Assembly: GCA_039105265.1 (NCBI GenBank) | Contig: JAPFFF010000050.1 | Location: 248,001 to 312,000 of the forward strand | DNA from: Tritrichomonas musculus | Taxonomy: Eukaryota > Parabasalia > Tritrichomonadida > Tritrichomonadidae | Direction of reading: 5' to 3' | DNA: 64,000 nucleotides | Part shown: one piece after another, positions 18,928 to 29,470 of the stretch | Position numbering within the stretch: the first letter of the stretch is position 1 | Layout: every line of letters starts with the position of its first letter | The notes under the pieces: model-generated | Told to the model about the DNA's origin: nothing | The model's database searches: none | The model's input: the letters and a program-made list of their open reading frames with translations, nothing else | Position numbers and translations under genes: made by a program

Positions 18928-19401
18928 TTATGATATCAATAAATTATATTTCATTCATTGTTATTAGCGGTGAGCATATCATTTATGATAGCAACACATG
19001 AAATCATCACCAACAGCTCTGACATCGAGGTTATACATTAAATCATAAGCACCACGAGACGTAAATCATGACATTGCTAATTGATTGTCATTTTATCATT
19101 TTCGTTATTAAAATAGACCAAAAGTGTAAGTTTCATGTGTGTAGTGTGGTGTGAAACACCCACTACCATATCTAACTTACGTCCTCAAATTCATGCTGAT
19201 TTGCAACTTTAGCATAATACTTATTCCTTAAAATTCAATTTAATTGATATTTTAAAACTCATTCAAATACCTACAAGAATTGATCAAAAATTCAAAATTA
19301 AATCAATATGAAAGAAGATATAGTAGCCCTTTAAAAGAAGTAGCATTTATGACATATTCTCTTTCAGCTTAAGAGATGCTCTCAATTATTCCCCCTATAA
19401 C
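18928..19401. other. Spacer with a GC-richer hairpin and a coding-like scrap
   Basis: On the minus strand around 18,985-19,065 a short run reads SRGAYDLMYNLDVRAVGDD and ends at a stop, which looks like the last codons of a lost gene. At 19,126-19,180 a strong nested inverted repeat is present (listed separately). The rest is unremarkable AT-rich DNA. Confidence 0.4.
19126..19180. repeat. Nested inverted repeat / hairpin
   Basis: GTAAGTT at 19,126-19,132 pairs with AACTTAC at 19,174-19,180. Inside, GTAGTG-T-GGTGT (19,141-19,152) pairs with ACACC-CACTAC (19,156-19,166) around a GAA loop. The GC content is well above the surroundings. It could be a structured RNA, an element terminus or a recombination hairpin. 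Confidence 0.45.
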
Positions 19402-20231
19402 ATGCCTAAAATGAATCAAACAAAAGAAAACTTATTGAATATTGATCAATTACAGGTTATATTGGATAAAATACATCAAATTTATACTAAAGATGATAAT
19501 GAAATAATCAATTCAGCGTTGCTTTGTGAAACAACTATGATGAGCCTCTTCCTTCCAATTATCAATCGATATTTCCAATGTTTTGAGTGGAATATAATCA
19601 ACAAAGTAATAGAAATAATCAAAATTGAGGAAAAATCGAATTTTGAAGTAATTAACATCGCAACAGATGCTGATAGCAAAAATGAAATGCATCTCAAATT
19701 CTGCTTTTTTTGCTTTTTTTTTTAAAGGAATTGAATGTGATTTCGATAAAAAAAGTTGAAAAAATGGATGATATCCTATCCTTTGCATTATTCATAATTC
19801 ATTGCAAAGAAAACTCTTAACAAATATCATCAAGGTGTCTTCCTATGGGCCACTAATCAATAAAGAAAATGAACAAAAATTATGGCTTATTTTATCTGGT
19901 ATAAAAAGATGATGTAAAGACTAATTCACAATTCGAAGCAATGAGAGATGATCTTTCTTTTATTCTTTTTAATACACAAAACTTGTATGCCCTTGGTCAA
20001 AATGAAAGTATTTTTTTTTTATATTGTTTTGGTGATTGCATCATATAAAACAATGAAGATTGGAAATTGATATGCTAAAAATTCCAATTGATTTGATTAA
20101 AATGTGCAAAAACGAATTTTCACCAGAACAATTTTTAATAGCAATTTCTGGAAACTCACAATTTTTCAAAACACATTTACTCCAACATTCATTCCAAAAT
20201 TATACAACTCGAATTCTGGAGCAAAGATTGT
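19402..20231 (+). pseudogene. Decayed gene of unknown family
   Basis: An ATG frame of 107 codons starts MPKMNQTKENLLNIDQLQVILDKIHQIY and is helical. It breaks down at a T-rich stretch near 19,705-19,722. Downstream, protein-like fragments continue in shifting frames with interspersed stops, including KIPIDLIKMCKNEFSPEQF and QFFKTHLLQHSFQNY up to about 20,231. The amino-acid content is typical of trichomonad multigene families, but I do not recognise the family. It is read as a host pseudogene; the intact 5' frame alone could still make a short peptide. Confidence 0.4.
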
Positions 20232-20414
20232 GAACAGATATCATTATTACAATAAAAAATAAAGGGTGTAAATTTTTAGTACAGTGCAGCACATAGAACT
20301 TTTTGTATGCATATATGACCTAAATAAACTTTTTGAGAAATTAAAATTAATAATTTTTAAACAAAATAGCATGATCCTCTATTCATGTTTTTTTTATTCC
20401 TTTAAAAAAATTTA

Positions 20415-21219
20415 AACTACCTTCCAAAAACTAGACCTCTCAATTTTGATAATTAATTGAATTTTTTTTTATTCTAATTCTCAAAATTGAATTGCATTGA
20501 ATTATTTTCAGAGCCATATTTTGTTTGCTGCCATATATTATAAACAAAGATTTATTTAATTTTATGATCAATCCATCTAAATGTTACCTCTAGTTCTGAC
20601 TATTTTTCTGAATTTCGTTAAAATTTTTCTCATATTGGCACAAGCTTTATTTTTTCACAATATCAAGTACAATTTTGACCTCAGCAACAGAATGAAACAA
20701 ACACAGCAGTATATTTTAATTGTTTTCCTTATTCCGAAACTTTTTCACTCACGCCAAGACTTTTAATATTATATAACTTCTAAAAGTCAAGCTTTGGCAT
20801 CAATAATAACTTAAACCAAATAAATCAGCAAATTTAAAACAATTTCCAGGTTTCCGATAAATTTTCCTCTTATATATCGAATATATTTCGCAGTTTTAAT
20901 TTCACTCTTATGATTCGTAGTTTATTAATAAATTACAGAATATAGAATTTAAAGAAGAAAAGATTAGGAAGAAGAAAGAAAAATATACAATGGTTATAGT
21001 TATATATTGATGATACATTATTTTATTTTAAATTAATTCAATTTTCAATACATTTGAATTTTTCTAATAAAGATTATTCAATTATTTTCTATTTACTATT
21101 TAATTTTCAATTGTCCAAAAACTAGACCTGAGAAAAATAAAATAAACTTATCAATTTTAAAAATAATATATTGAATTCCCCTCAATTAAATTGTGAGGTC
21201 TAGTTTTTGGAAGGTAGTT
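20415..21219. mobile_element. Non-autonomous DNA transposon (MITE-like) with perfect 29-bp inverted ends
   Basis: The 29 bases at 20,411-20,439 are repeated in perfect inverted orientation at 21,195-21,223. If the element begins ACTACCTTCC, both ends are flanked by TTAA, the target duplication used by piggyBac and Kolobok transposons, although TTAA is common in this AT-rich DNA. A further copy of the inner part (CCAAAAACTAGACCTGAG) sits at about 21,114-21,131, close to the right end. There is no transposase-like frame inside, so it depends on a partner elsewhere. Confidence 0.7.
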
Positions 21220-21223
21220 TAAA

Positions 21224-21654
21224 AATATTTGTTTTCTTATTTAATACTGATTTTAACCATTAAATCCCAAATTATATCAATTTAGGAAGCCAATTAAGCC
21301 ATTTGATTATCTAAATCAACCATTTTTAAGAATAAATATTAATCAAATGATAATCTCATTTTTGAAAATTTTCGATTATTTCGCGTTTAACATATTCTCT
21401 AAATGGCAAAAATTACGAAATCAATAAAAAATACAAGGAACTTTTAATCTTTTCTATGTAAAATAAAGTTCGAAAAAATGGACGATTATTTTCTACTGAA
21501 AAAGTTGCATATGCTATGAAGAATTCCTCAAAAATAAATTAAAATCCAAAATTACTAATAAATCATAATTACAATCAATTAATAAATAAATTATTTATTT
21601 ATAATTCTTTAGACAGATGATTTAGGTATAAAACCGAATTATATTTAAATTAAT
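21224..21654. other. Intergenic spacer, nothing recognised
   Basis: AT-rich DNA between the MITE-like element and the Sel1-type pseudogene, with no open frame or repeat that I could support. Confidence 0.5.
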
Positions 21655-22630
21655 CAAATGAAATCAGGTCGGCTGCCATTTTATAATATTTTGTATTCGT
21701 CATTGGATCCTTTTCCATTCCTTTTTCTAGTTCATATCTGACCATGCACCTTGAGTCAACACTTCTTTCAGATAGTAATGTTGAGAAACTTCATAGTCAA
21801 CTCTTCTTCCTCCAATTCCTCTTTCATTGTTAAACGCATATTGGAAATAGTTGATAAACAATCGTCCATTACTTTTCGATTGACTTCGTCTTTATCAAAA
21901 CGGGTAATAGGCAAGGTTTTCATTGACAACTTGAATAACTCCATATCGGAGTAATCTGCATAACAAGTAGTCAGCCTCGATGACGTACTTATTTCTGGCT
22001 TTTATTATCCATTCAATTGATTCTTCATGATTTTGTTCTATACCATCTCTATCAAATAAAAACAGGCCGTAGTAGTACATGCAATGACCTTCTCTTTTTT
22101 CGGTTCGTCTGCTGTAGTAGAAAGAGGCCTCTTTCCATATCGTTATCATCTAAAATGAGCTGAGCATACATATACATTCGGTGCCATTATCATTTACAAG
22201 CTTGCAGTATTTGAGTTGTTCTTCAAATGAATTAAAAGCTCCTGAATCAAATATTTCTACAATAGGATCTAGGACTTTAGTGTAGAATTATTTGATCTTA
22301 TTGGGGAATTATTTCGAAATAACGAAGAACTGCTTCTTTATTTTGTTCAATGCTTTCTTCTTTTTGCAAAATAAAACCACTTTTTTTAGATTGAGCAACT
22401 GCATGTCCTTGATCAGCAGCCATTTTGTAGTATTTTGCTGCTGCTACACGATCTCAGGGAACACCATCGCCTCTAAGGCAACGGCTAAATTATTCAGAGC
22501 TTTAACATGACCCTAATCTTCTGCTATCTGTAAATAATGAGCTGACTTTCCTTTATCAACAGGGTAACGGTCTTGACCTTTTGCATACTTGAAAGCAAGA
22601 TCAGAGGGTATCTCCTAAAGAAAGTTATAA
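21655..22630 (-). pseudogene. Sel1-repeat (TPR-like) protein pseudogene
   Basis: On the minus strand several short frames carry the Sel1 signature. Near 22,430 the sequence reads KYYKMAADQGHAVAQ, near 21,700 KYYKMAAD again, and at 21,895-22,149 an 84-codon frame contains YYYGLFLFDRDGIEQNHEESIEW. Upstream, around 22,500-22,600, AFKYAKGQDRYPVDKGKSAHYLQIAED matches another unit but ends at a stop. No single frame spans the region, so several stops and shifts have accumulated. Trichomonads carry many Sel1 proteins, some fused to kinases. This one looks dead. Confidence 0.65.
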
Positions 22631-22821
22631 AGTAATAATGCTTACCTTCTCCATGCGAAAAAGCAAAACAAAATTTTTCTCTGATATACAATTACAATAT
22701 TCCCCTTTGCTGAAATGTCCTAATTATATTTTTAGTCAAATATGAATAAAAAAAAAAAAAATCAATGATTTTGAAAGGGTGTTGGGAATTTGAATAGTAG
22801 ATGCTAAACAATTGATTAACA

Positions 22822-22826
22822 TCACT
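22822..22826 (+). promoter_or_regulatory. Initiator (Inr) of the 1,815-residue gene
   Basis: TCACT followed by TTTAAAATGG matches the trichomonad initiator, with the presumed +1 A at 22,824, nine bases before the ATG at 22,833. This supports that ATG rather than the in-frame TTG at 22,812. Confidence 0.75.
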
Positions 22827-22832
22827 TTTAAA

Positions 22833-25800
22833 ATGGAAAAAGGACAAGAAATTTATATAAAAGCCAAAAACTCAGATTATTTGCACGAAATTGTGCAAAA
22901 AAAAGATTGGAAAGCTTTAATTGAGCTAGCTTCAGCTCGAGATGCTTTTTCTGATTTAATTTTAATTTTCTTTAGGACAGATGAATCCAAAGCTGTATTA
23001 AAAGACATGACAGAAGAACAAATTTTAACTCTTATTGATACCGCTCCTGTTAGTGTCTCAAATAGTATATTAGATCGAATGGAATCTTTCTGTGATACTG
23101 ATTCAAAATTCACTAATATTGCAGTTAAATTAATGAAGGGAGTTTATACACACGGCGGCGATTTAAATCTATCAGGCATTGTAAAATGTCTCCCACTCAA
23201 CATATTACGAGTTATACTGGATAGCAGAATTCCACGAACAGAATTTCATTTTGGTTCAAGCTACCAAGAATTTTTCATGCACATTACATCCACTTTATCT
23301 CCAGAATCAAAGAAAAATTATAGTTATAAAAGCTTAAAAGAACGAGATTGCACAAATGGTGTTTTTACCTTTATACAAGAAGAATATGGAAATTTTCCTC
23401 TTGGCCGAAGAGAAGTATATAAAGAACTTATTAAAGCATTGCGCGAAAGCTTTTCATATGTTGAAAGTAACAACAATTTAGACTACAAATTGCCATTTAT
23501 TCGAGATATTATCATCAATCCATTCTTACGATTGATCAACAGAGGTCTTCAAGACAGTGTCTTAGATTACAAAAATGATAAAGAAATGATTGAACTTCTC
23601 CAAGGAGTTTTTAACGATTACTACCATTCCAAATACTTTTACTCATGCGCTCATGAACCTATTTTGAACGATTCTGGAAACCGAGGAATTCTCGTTCAAT
23701 CCAATATATTAGAAGATAGCAAAGTCATTTCTCCCAACTATTATTACAAAGTATTCAAGTCAGCTGTTGAATCAAACAAAGACAACTTCATTGACAAAAT
23801 AACTCGTGTTTTCTTCAGAAATTGCCGCAAAATGCTTTACATCAGAGAACTCAAAGATGGCATCTACGATAAACTTTTCAATGCTACGATAGAAATGACA
23901 GTACGCGAACTAATTGAAAGCAAACGATCAGACAACTTTAACTACTGCTGTACTCTTCTTTCGTACAAGCAAATGCAGACATTTAGAGACTCATACATGC
24001 CGACATACGAAGAGTGTCTCAATTTTGTCAAAACCGTTATTTCAAAACTTTTTGAGAAGGCCAAAACATTGAATGTTGATGTTACTGCCTATCCAGAAAT
24101 TTGCTGCTACTTATTGAATAATTTGAATGGAAACGAGATCCAACTTCCTGTTCCCAGAAATCCCGACATTGATGTCACTTTTTCAATTCAACGGTTATGC
24201 AGAAACACACATACAGTTCTTGATCTTCTTGACGATGAGATGCGCAACAATCTTGTCCTTGGAGTCATTCGTCATCCAACTGACAACACCAAGTTTTCAC
24301 ACATAATTACATCGAACAATCCAACAACGCTTGTCAACTTCATTTGCTGCCTGAAATCAGTCCAGGACATCCGACTAATTCTTCCAGAAAGCAAGCGAAA
24401 CACAGTTGACAAGTATGGATTCAGGGATGGCCGAACTGTCTCCAATCCAAAGGAGAACGTTAAGATGAATCTTGTTGAAATCTTCCTTCAAACACTACGT
24501 TTCTGGGAGAACAATGATAAGTCACTTTTCAAAGACGGTTATGTATCGTATTACCAATTTGTGAGGAAGATTCTGGCCGAAAGTATCGTGACAAAAGACG
24601 CGGAATTGAAGAAGTTGGCTATCGGCGTTTATTATCGTTTTTGTGAACTCGTTTCGTTGATGAAGAATGCGAAGTACGTTAACATTCGTATCAAAGTTTC
24701 ATCTGTCACTTTTCTGACACCGATTGCTGTTATTGTTGGCAGTGAGGTTGACAAATCATTTGTTGAGAATTTTGTCACAAAATTCATCCAACCATTCAAC
24801 GCACAGGCTTATCAATCGATCCTTTCTGAAGTCATTTCGAAGTCGCATTTGCAGATGAATTATTATGACGATGAAGAAGAGATTGATAGCGATGTCGATC
24901 AACTTTTCAAAGGAATTCGAATCGACGAACAAATGGCAAAAGCAACTCGCCTTCTTTTGGACTGCATCAAGCAGAATCCAGTGAAAAACTTCTCCATTTA
25001 TTACAACGGGGGAACCATTGAAGACTTCTTCACAAGTAAGAAACGAATCATTTTCAATATTAAGAAAAAGTTCGATTCGTTCAATCCGAAAATTTTGGAC
25101 GTTTGTAACCCTCTTAAGACCGAATATCCTCTCAATATGTCCTACAACGCACCAAGAATGGTTCACGTCTCCTTGAAAGAGCCAGAATACAAGATATCTG
25201 ATCTTGTCTTCCTCGAGCTTTGCCGCTTCATTGCAGACGAGTCGAAGGACTATTCACCAAAGATGTTCAAGTCAAATTTGACAAAGACGTTAATCCGCAT
25301 TCAAACGTTGATTAAGGACATGTCAAAGGGAAGATACAGCAACTTCAAAGAGACTTTGTATCTCGATCCACCGACAAGTGACACGAACAGAACAACTTAC
25401 AATAATCAAGCGTCAACATTGATTGTAGTCCTTTACTCGAAACCGTTTTTCGACTTTTTGAATGAGCTTCATCATCATGAGAATTCAATCTACAATGACG
25501 AGTCATATGAAATTGTCAAGAACGCTTTCATTGCCCAGTTTTTGAATGAAGAAGATTATCTTCAACAGAAAAATAAACCACCTCCAAAATTCAACGGTTT
25601 TGACATCTCACTGGCCTTCACGAGACACCGAAATGCCGAAAACATATTCAACAAAAAGCAATACATCGAGAACATCAAGGACTTCAAGTTGAGAAGCTAT
25701 CAAAATGCAAACAATTTGAATCAGAACTTATTAAGAACAATTGAGCGTACTTACAACAACACGAAATTGCTTGATGATCATCCATATGATGATGTATTCA

Positions 25801-28280
25801 AAGTCGATGAGACCATGCATAGAAGCAGAGAATTAAATGAATCACAAAGACCAGTTTATTATCGTAAAAACATCCATAAATGCTTCACAACCGTTATTGA
25901 CGCATTGAACAAATGCAAGGCCGAATTATTCGCAAATGAATTTGACAGCATCGAAAAATTGTATAACTTCTTTGAAATACATGAATGCGGATCAAGTTCT
26001 AAGTCTTATACAATGCTCACTGAATTACTTGACTATCTCATTGCTGATTTTGTGTCAACAAAAACTAACCTCTCTAAAATGTACAAGAACAGACTTGCTT
26101 CGTACAACGATGTCTATCGTTTTATGACAACAATTGCACAATTAACAACACCAAACATTGGACCTTTAAAGAATCTTGAACAAATCTGTGGATTGAATGA
26201 GCGAACAATTGCACAAAAGATTCCTAGCCGAAATACAGAACTTTTTGAATACTTCTTTAGAAATGGAAACATTGACCAAATATTACTCTGCATGAATTCA
26301 CAATTGTTCACACAAAATGCTATAACTTTCTTTAAATATTTGCTTAATGAAACTGGTCTTATTCGTGCTAAAGAAATCATTAACACACTCATTAACGAGG
26401 TGTCAAATAACGGAAAACAAATCTTGGATGATTTCCATGTTTCTTTGGCAAGTTGTTCTATACATCCAAGATTCGTTGGATTTCCAGCACCACAAGCCAA
26501 TCTCGACTATCTTAAGAAGATCACAAATAGAAGCATCTATGCGAAGAGGTCAGCTTGTGCCAACGCTGTCTATTACGCAATCATGAGTCACACAGCAAGC
26601 GAGAAGATTCAATTGAAAGACATAATGGAAATAATTGAATCAGCACATAAAAAGAGTCCTGATGAAATAACAGCCTTCTTCTGTTTGCTCATAAGTAGAG
26701 AAGCATCCCTTCGAAAGATGAGGTCTTTGCCTGCCTTAAACGACCTCATGATTGAAGAAGCCCTTCCAAACCACTACATAATCAATCAAGGCTTCAACCT
26801 GAACATTCCAAAGGAGATCGGCGAGCTCTATTACAACTGTATAGAAAAAGTCATCCTCAGCGGTTTGAAGTCTAAGAAATCGCACATTTATGAATTGACC
26901 GTTACTGTTTTGAATGAAATAAACGTTGGTCCTGAAATTCACCAGATTATTTCGCCTTTCATTGAAAAAGGTCTCAATGAAATTGAGCCAAGCGACGATA
27001 ACGAAGCATTCTTGACTTACGCAACTTCATTCACAATGAAGAATCCAGAATTCAAGGGATGCTTTGATTCATACTGTGAAGCCCTTCAAAAGATCAAGAA
27101 ACATTCATTTGCTATCTTGAAGGCCAACTCACACCTGAATAAAGATTCCCCTTATCCAGAGCCATTCAAGAAGCTTGAGAATTCTTATTCAACAATCATC
27201 AACACCATTGAGAAGCCGTTTGTTGAATTCAAAGAAGAGAACGAAATGGTTCCTGGCTCACAATTCTGCAGAAAGCTTCTCCCAGTCCTCAAGAAGAATC
27301 GACCAGCAGTTGCACGAGACGTTTTCCTTCGTCTCGAGAGCTATGCTTCCATCTTCGGCGATCCTTTGATTGAGGAAATGGTCCATCTCTACAAGCAGGA
27401 CAAGAAAGAAGAAGCCCTTTCCAAGTTCATTGTTATCGCTACACATCATGAAGAGCTTGTTCTTAACCTTCCAGGAAGCGTTCCTCAAATTTATCATCAT
27501 TTGAACTCGTCATTCACAACTAAGCACTCAATTGAACTCAGCAAGAATCTTGCTGACTCACAAGGCAAGTTGCCAATCTCAATGCAGCGTGCTTACCAAC
27601 TTGCTGATCTTTTCTCGCACGATGTTCTCTCTCACATTCCAAATGAAAAGGATGTTGACAACGAGGAAGAACTTGTTGAAATCCTCTCAAATCTCGGCAT
27701 CTTTTGCAAGCAACAAACAATAATTGTAAACGAAAGGGCAAGATACTATGACAGTGCACCACCGGTTGTTGAAAGTCCTGCTTTGATGATGAATTGCATG
27801 ATGGACACTTGCGCTGGACCTGCTGCTCCACCACCAATGCAAGCTCCACAAAGGATGCTCTTCGCTTCAAAGGCTGCTGCAAGACCAATGGATGCACCAA
27901 TGGCTGCACCAATGGATGCACCAATGATGGCTCCTGAACCAGAACCAGAGCCAGAACTGGAAACACGTACAGCTGGTTTCGGTGCTGCAAGAATGAGACC
28001 AATGATGAAGATGGCTGCTCGTCCTGCTGCATTTGCTAATTCTGCTCCTCAAGAAGATAAGATGGAGATAGTGGAGTGCGAGTGCGAGTGCGATGCTGAC
28101 GGTGCCATCTGCGATGAAGAACCAGAGGAAGTTGAAAACAATGTTGATGAAGATGCAGGAGATGGTGAAGCTGGCGGCGATGAAGGTGATGGCGCTGCTA
28201 CTGAAGGATCTGCTGAAAATGAAGGTGAAAATGAATTAAATCAAGATCAAATCAATGATGCATTTGATCTATTCTTTTAA
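22833..28280 (+). CDS. Large helical protein of unknown function (1,815 aa)
   Basis: Intact single-exon gene with a textbook initiator. The first 1,630 or so residues are soluble, Leu/Asn/Lys-rich and mostly helical, in the style of HEAT/ARM solenoids, without a catalytic motif or membrane segment I can name. The C-terminal 185 or so residues are low-complexity: Met/Ala/Pro repeats (DAPMAAPMDAP), a Pro-Glu run, a Cys/Glu patch (VECECECDADG) and an acidic Gly/Glu tail ending DQINDAFDLFF. That tail could be a short binding motif. Base use shifts along the gene from AT-rich at the 5' end to clearly richer in G and C after about 24,000. The intact frame and codon care suggest a well-expressed host gene; the function is unknown. 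Confidence 0.85.
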   Translation: MEKGQEIYIKAKNSDYLHEIVQKKDWKALIELASARDAFSDLILIFFRTDESKAVLKDMTEEQILTLIDTAPVSVSNSILDRMESFCDTDSKFTNIAVKLMKGVYTHGGDLNLSGIVKCLPLNILRVILDSRIPRTEFHFGSSYQEFFMHITSTLSPESKKNYSYKSLKERDCTNGVFTFIQEEYGNFPLGRREVYKELIKALRESFSYVESNNNLDYKLPFIRDIIINPFLRLINRGLQDSVLDYKNDKEMIELLQGVFNDYYHSKYFYSCAHEPILNDSGNRGILVQSNILEDSKVISPNYYYKVFKSAVESNKDNFIDKITRVFFRNCRKMLYIRELKDGIYDKLFNATIEMTVRELIESKRSDNFNYCCTLLSYKQMQTFRDSYMPTYEECLNFVKTVISKLFEKAKTLNVDVTAYPEICCYLLNNLNGNEIQLPVPRNPDIDVTFSIQRLCRNTHTVLDLLDDEMRNNLVLGVIRHPTDNTKFSHIITSNNPTTLVNFICCLKSVQDIRLILPESKRNTVDKYGFRDGRTVSNPKENVKMNLVEIFLQTLRFWENNDKSLFKDGYVSYYQFVRKILAESIVTKDAELKKLAIGVYYRFCELVSLMKNAKYVNIRIKVSSVTFLTPIAVIVGSEVDKSFVENFVTKFIQPFNAQAYQSILSEVISKSHLQMNYYDDEEEIDSDVDQLFKGIRIDEQMAKATRLLLDCIKQNPVKNFSIYYNGGTIEDFFTSKKRIIFNIKKKFDSFNPKILDVCNPLKTEYPLNMSYNAPRMVHVSLKEPEYKISDLVFLELCRFIADESKDYSPKMFKSNLTKTLIRIQTLIKDMSKGRYSNFKETLYLDPPTSDTNRTTYNNQASTLIVVLYSKPFFDFLNELHHHENSIYNDESYEIVKNAFIAQFLNEEDYLQQKNKPPPKFNGFDISLAFTRHRNAENIFNKKQYIENIKDFKLRSYQNANNLNQNLLRTIERTYNNTKLLDDHPYDDVFKVDETMHRSRELNESQRPVYYRKNIHKCFTTVIDALNKCKAELFANEFDSIEKLYNFFEIHECGSSSKSYTMLTELLDYLIADFVSTKTNLSKMYKNRLASYNDVYRFMTTIAQLTTPNIGPLKNLEQICGLNERTIAQKIPSRNTELFEYFFRNGNIDQILLCMNSQLFTQNAITFFKYLLNETGLIRAKEIINTLINEVSNNGKQILDDFHVSLASCSIHPRFVGFPAPQANLDYLKKITNRSIYAKRSACANAVYYAIMSHTASEKIQLKDIMEIIESAHKKSPDEITAFFCLLISREASLRKMRSLPALNDLMIEEALPNHYIINQGFNLNIPKEIGELYYNCIEKVILSGLKSKKSHIYELTVTVLNEINVGPEIHQIISPFIEKGLNEIEPSDDNEAFLTYATSFTMKNPEFKGCFDSYCEALQKIKKHSFAILKANSHLNKDSPYPEPFKKLENSYSTIINTIEKPFVEFKEENEMVPGSQFCRKLLPVLKKNRPAVARDVFLRLESYASIFGDPLIEEMVHLYKQDKKEEALSKFIVIATHHEELVLNLPGSVPQIYHHLNSSFTTKHSIELSKNLADSQGKLPISMQRAYQLADLFSHDVLSHIPNEKDVDNEEELVEILSNLGIFCKQQTIIVNERARYYDSAPPVVESPALMMNCMMDTCAGPAAPPPMQAPQRMLFASKAAARPMDAPMAAPMDAPMMAPEPEPEPELETRTAGFGAARMRPMMKMAARPAAFANSAPQEDKMEIVECECECDADGAICDEEPEEVENNVDEDAGDGEAGGDEGDGAATEGSAENEGENELNQDQINDAFDLFF

Positions 28281-28550
28281 GGAATTTTTTTTAAGTTGAT
28301 CATTTTTTTTATACTTTATTAAAAGATTAAACACAAATTAATTAGTTATTTTAAGCTTGTAAAATATACCCAAATGTAAAAAAAAGACCTGGTCTTGGTG
28401 ATTCTTTCTGGTCTTTTGGCGATTTTAATAAATCTTTTAAAAAGTTATTTCTTATGAATTATTAAATAAAATGATTAAATGATATTTGATTAAATAATAA
28501 TTCAATTTACGAATCAACATTCAATAAATTCAATGAATTTATTTAATTAC

Positions 28551-28654
28551 TCGGCTATATATATTCATAAAAATATAAATACTATTAATATTTCAATGCA
28601 TTATTTATTATTCGGCTATATATATTCATAAAAATATAAATACTATTAATATTT
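28551..28654. repeat. Two-copy 61-bp-spaced direct repeat
   Basis: The sequence beginning TCGGCTATATATATTCATAA is present at 28,551 and again at 28,612, nearly identical over about 42 bases. Confidence 0.75.
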
Positions 28655-28868
28655 TAAATACATTTTATATCGGTATATATTTAAAATATAAATGAAAAAA
28701 ATTTATTTTCAATTGAAAAAATGCTATTATTGATTTTATTATATATTTATATCTTATTTTTTTATTTTATATATGATATTTTGAAAGCTTTACAAATCAC
28801 CATCGCCAAAAAAAACGTTTTTGTGATCTCCAAAATATATGTAAACTATTCAAAATTGAATGCTGTCG

Positions 28869-28895
28869 CCAAAAGCCCAAGACCTGGGCTTTTGG
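28869..28895. repeat. Perfect 11-bp hairpin with 5-nt loop
   Basis: CCAAAAGCCCA (28,869-28,879) and TGGGCTTTTGG (28,885-28,895) are exact inverse complements around AGACC. It is GC-rich for its surroundings. It could be part of a decayed inverted-repeat element. Confidence 0.6.
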
Positions 28896-29470
28896 TGAAA
28901 TCGGTTATTTGGCTTTTCATCGTCAATATAAATGAGCTTTTTATTATTATTTTATATGATATATTATACAAATCATACAATTATTTTGTAATATTCAAAA
29001 AATAACATTTTTTTACTGAGAAAATCTTATCGATTATTAATATGACTTTTGATAAAACTCATTTAATTCCTCTTTCAAATAATTCAATGGTTTATGACAA
29101 TAATAAATATTAATAAAATTTATTTGACAATAATATGGTTACATTTGGTGATTTTTAAAACCCAAAAAACGTTTATTTCACCAAATTTACAAGCTTAGTT
29201 ATTTTTTTTTTTAATTTTTAAACTTGGTTAATGCAATAAATTTGTTTAAATTTTTTTGAATCAATTTTTTCAAAAAAAATTTAGTATGGTGAAATTCGAA
29301 CCAACGATCTTAAAATTTTTTTTTTATCCTAAGAGCATGTAAATAAAAGATCATGATTATAATTTTTTTAAGATTTTTTTATATTATATATATATATATA
29401 TTTGATTGATATTTACTAATTTTTATTTTATTATTTGATTTTGAAAAAAAAAAACAAAAAACAAAATTAT

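Larger units (their letters stand above)
28281..29470. other. Intergenic region with direct repeat and hairpin, no gene
   Basis: No credible gene was found; the ATG frame at 28,721 is a Leu/Ile/Tyr/Phe-rich product of AT content. It holds two copies of a roughly 42-bp direct repeat starting TCGGCTATAT at 28,551 and 28,612, and a palindrome at 28,869-28,895. A diverged inverse of that palindrome's arm (GGTCTTTTGGCGA) occurs near 28,410-28,423, which may mark the ends of an old small inverted-repeat element. Confidence 0.5.

Noticed and set aside
20283-20330. GTGCAGCACATAG sequence that looked like a mariner-type end
   Set aside because: No inverted partner or mariner transposase frame was found in the window.
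28721-29005. 94-codon plus frame
   Set aside because: Its Leu/Ile/Tyr/Phe composition is what AT-rich non-coding DNA gives, with no initiator and a palindrome inside.
29283-29350. tRNA-like B box (GGTTCGAATTTC on the minus strand)
   Set aside because: The T stem does not pair well, and no D arm or acceptor partner could be found upstream; at most a very old fragment.
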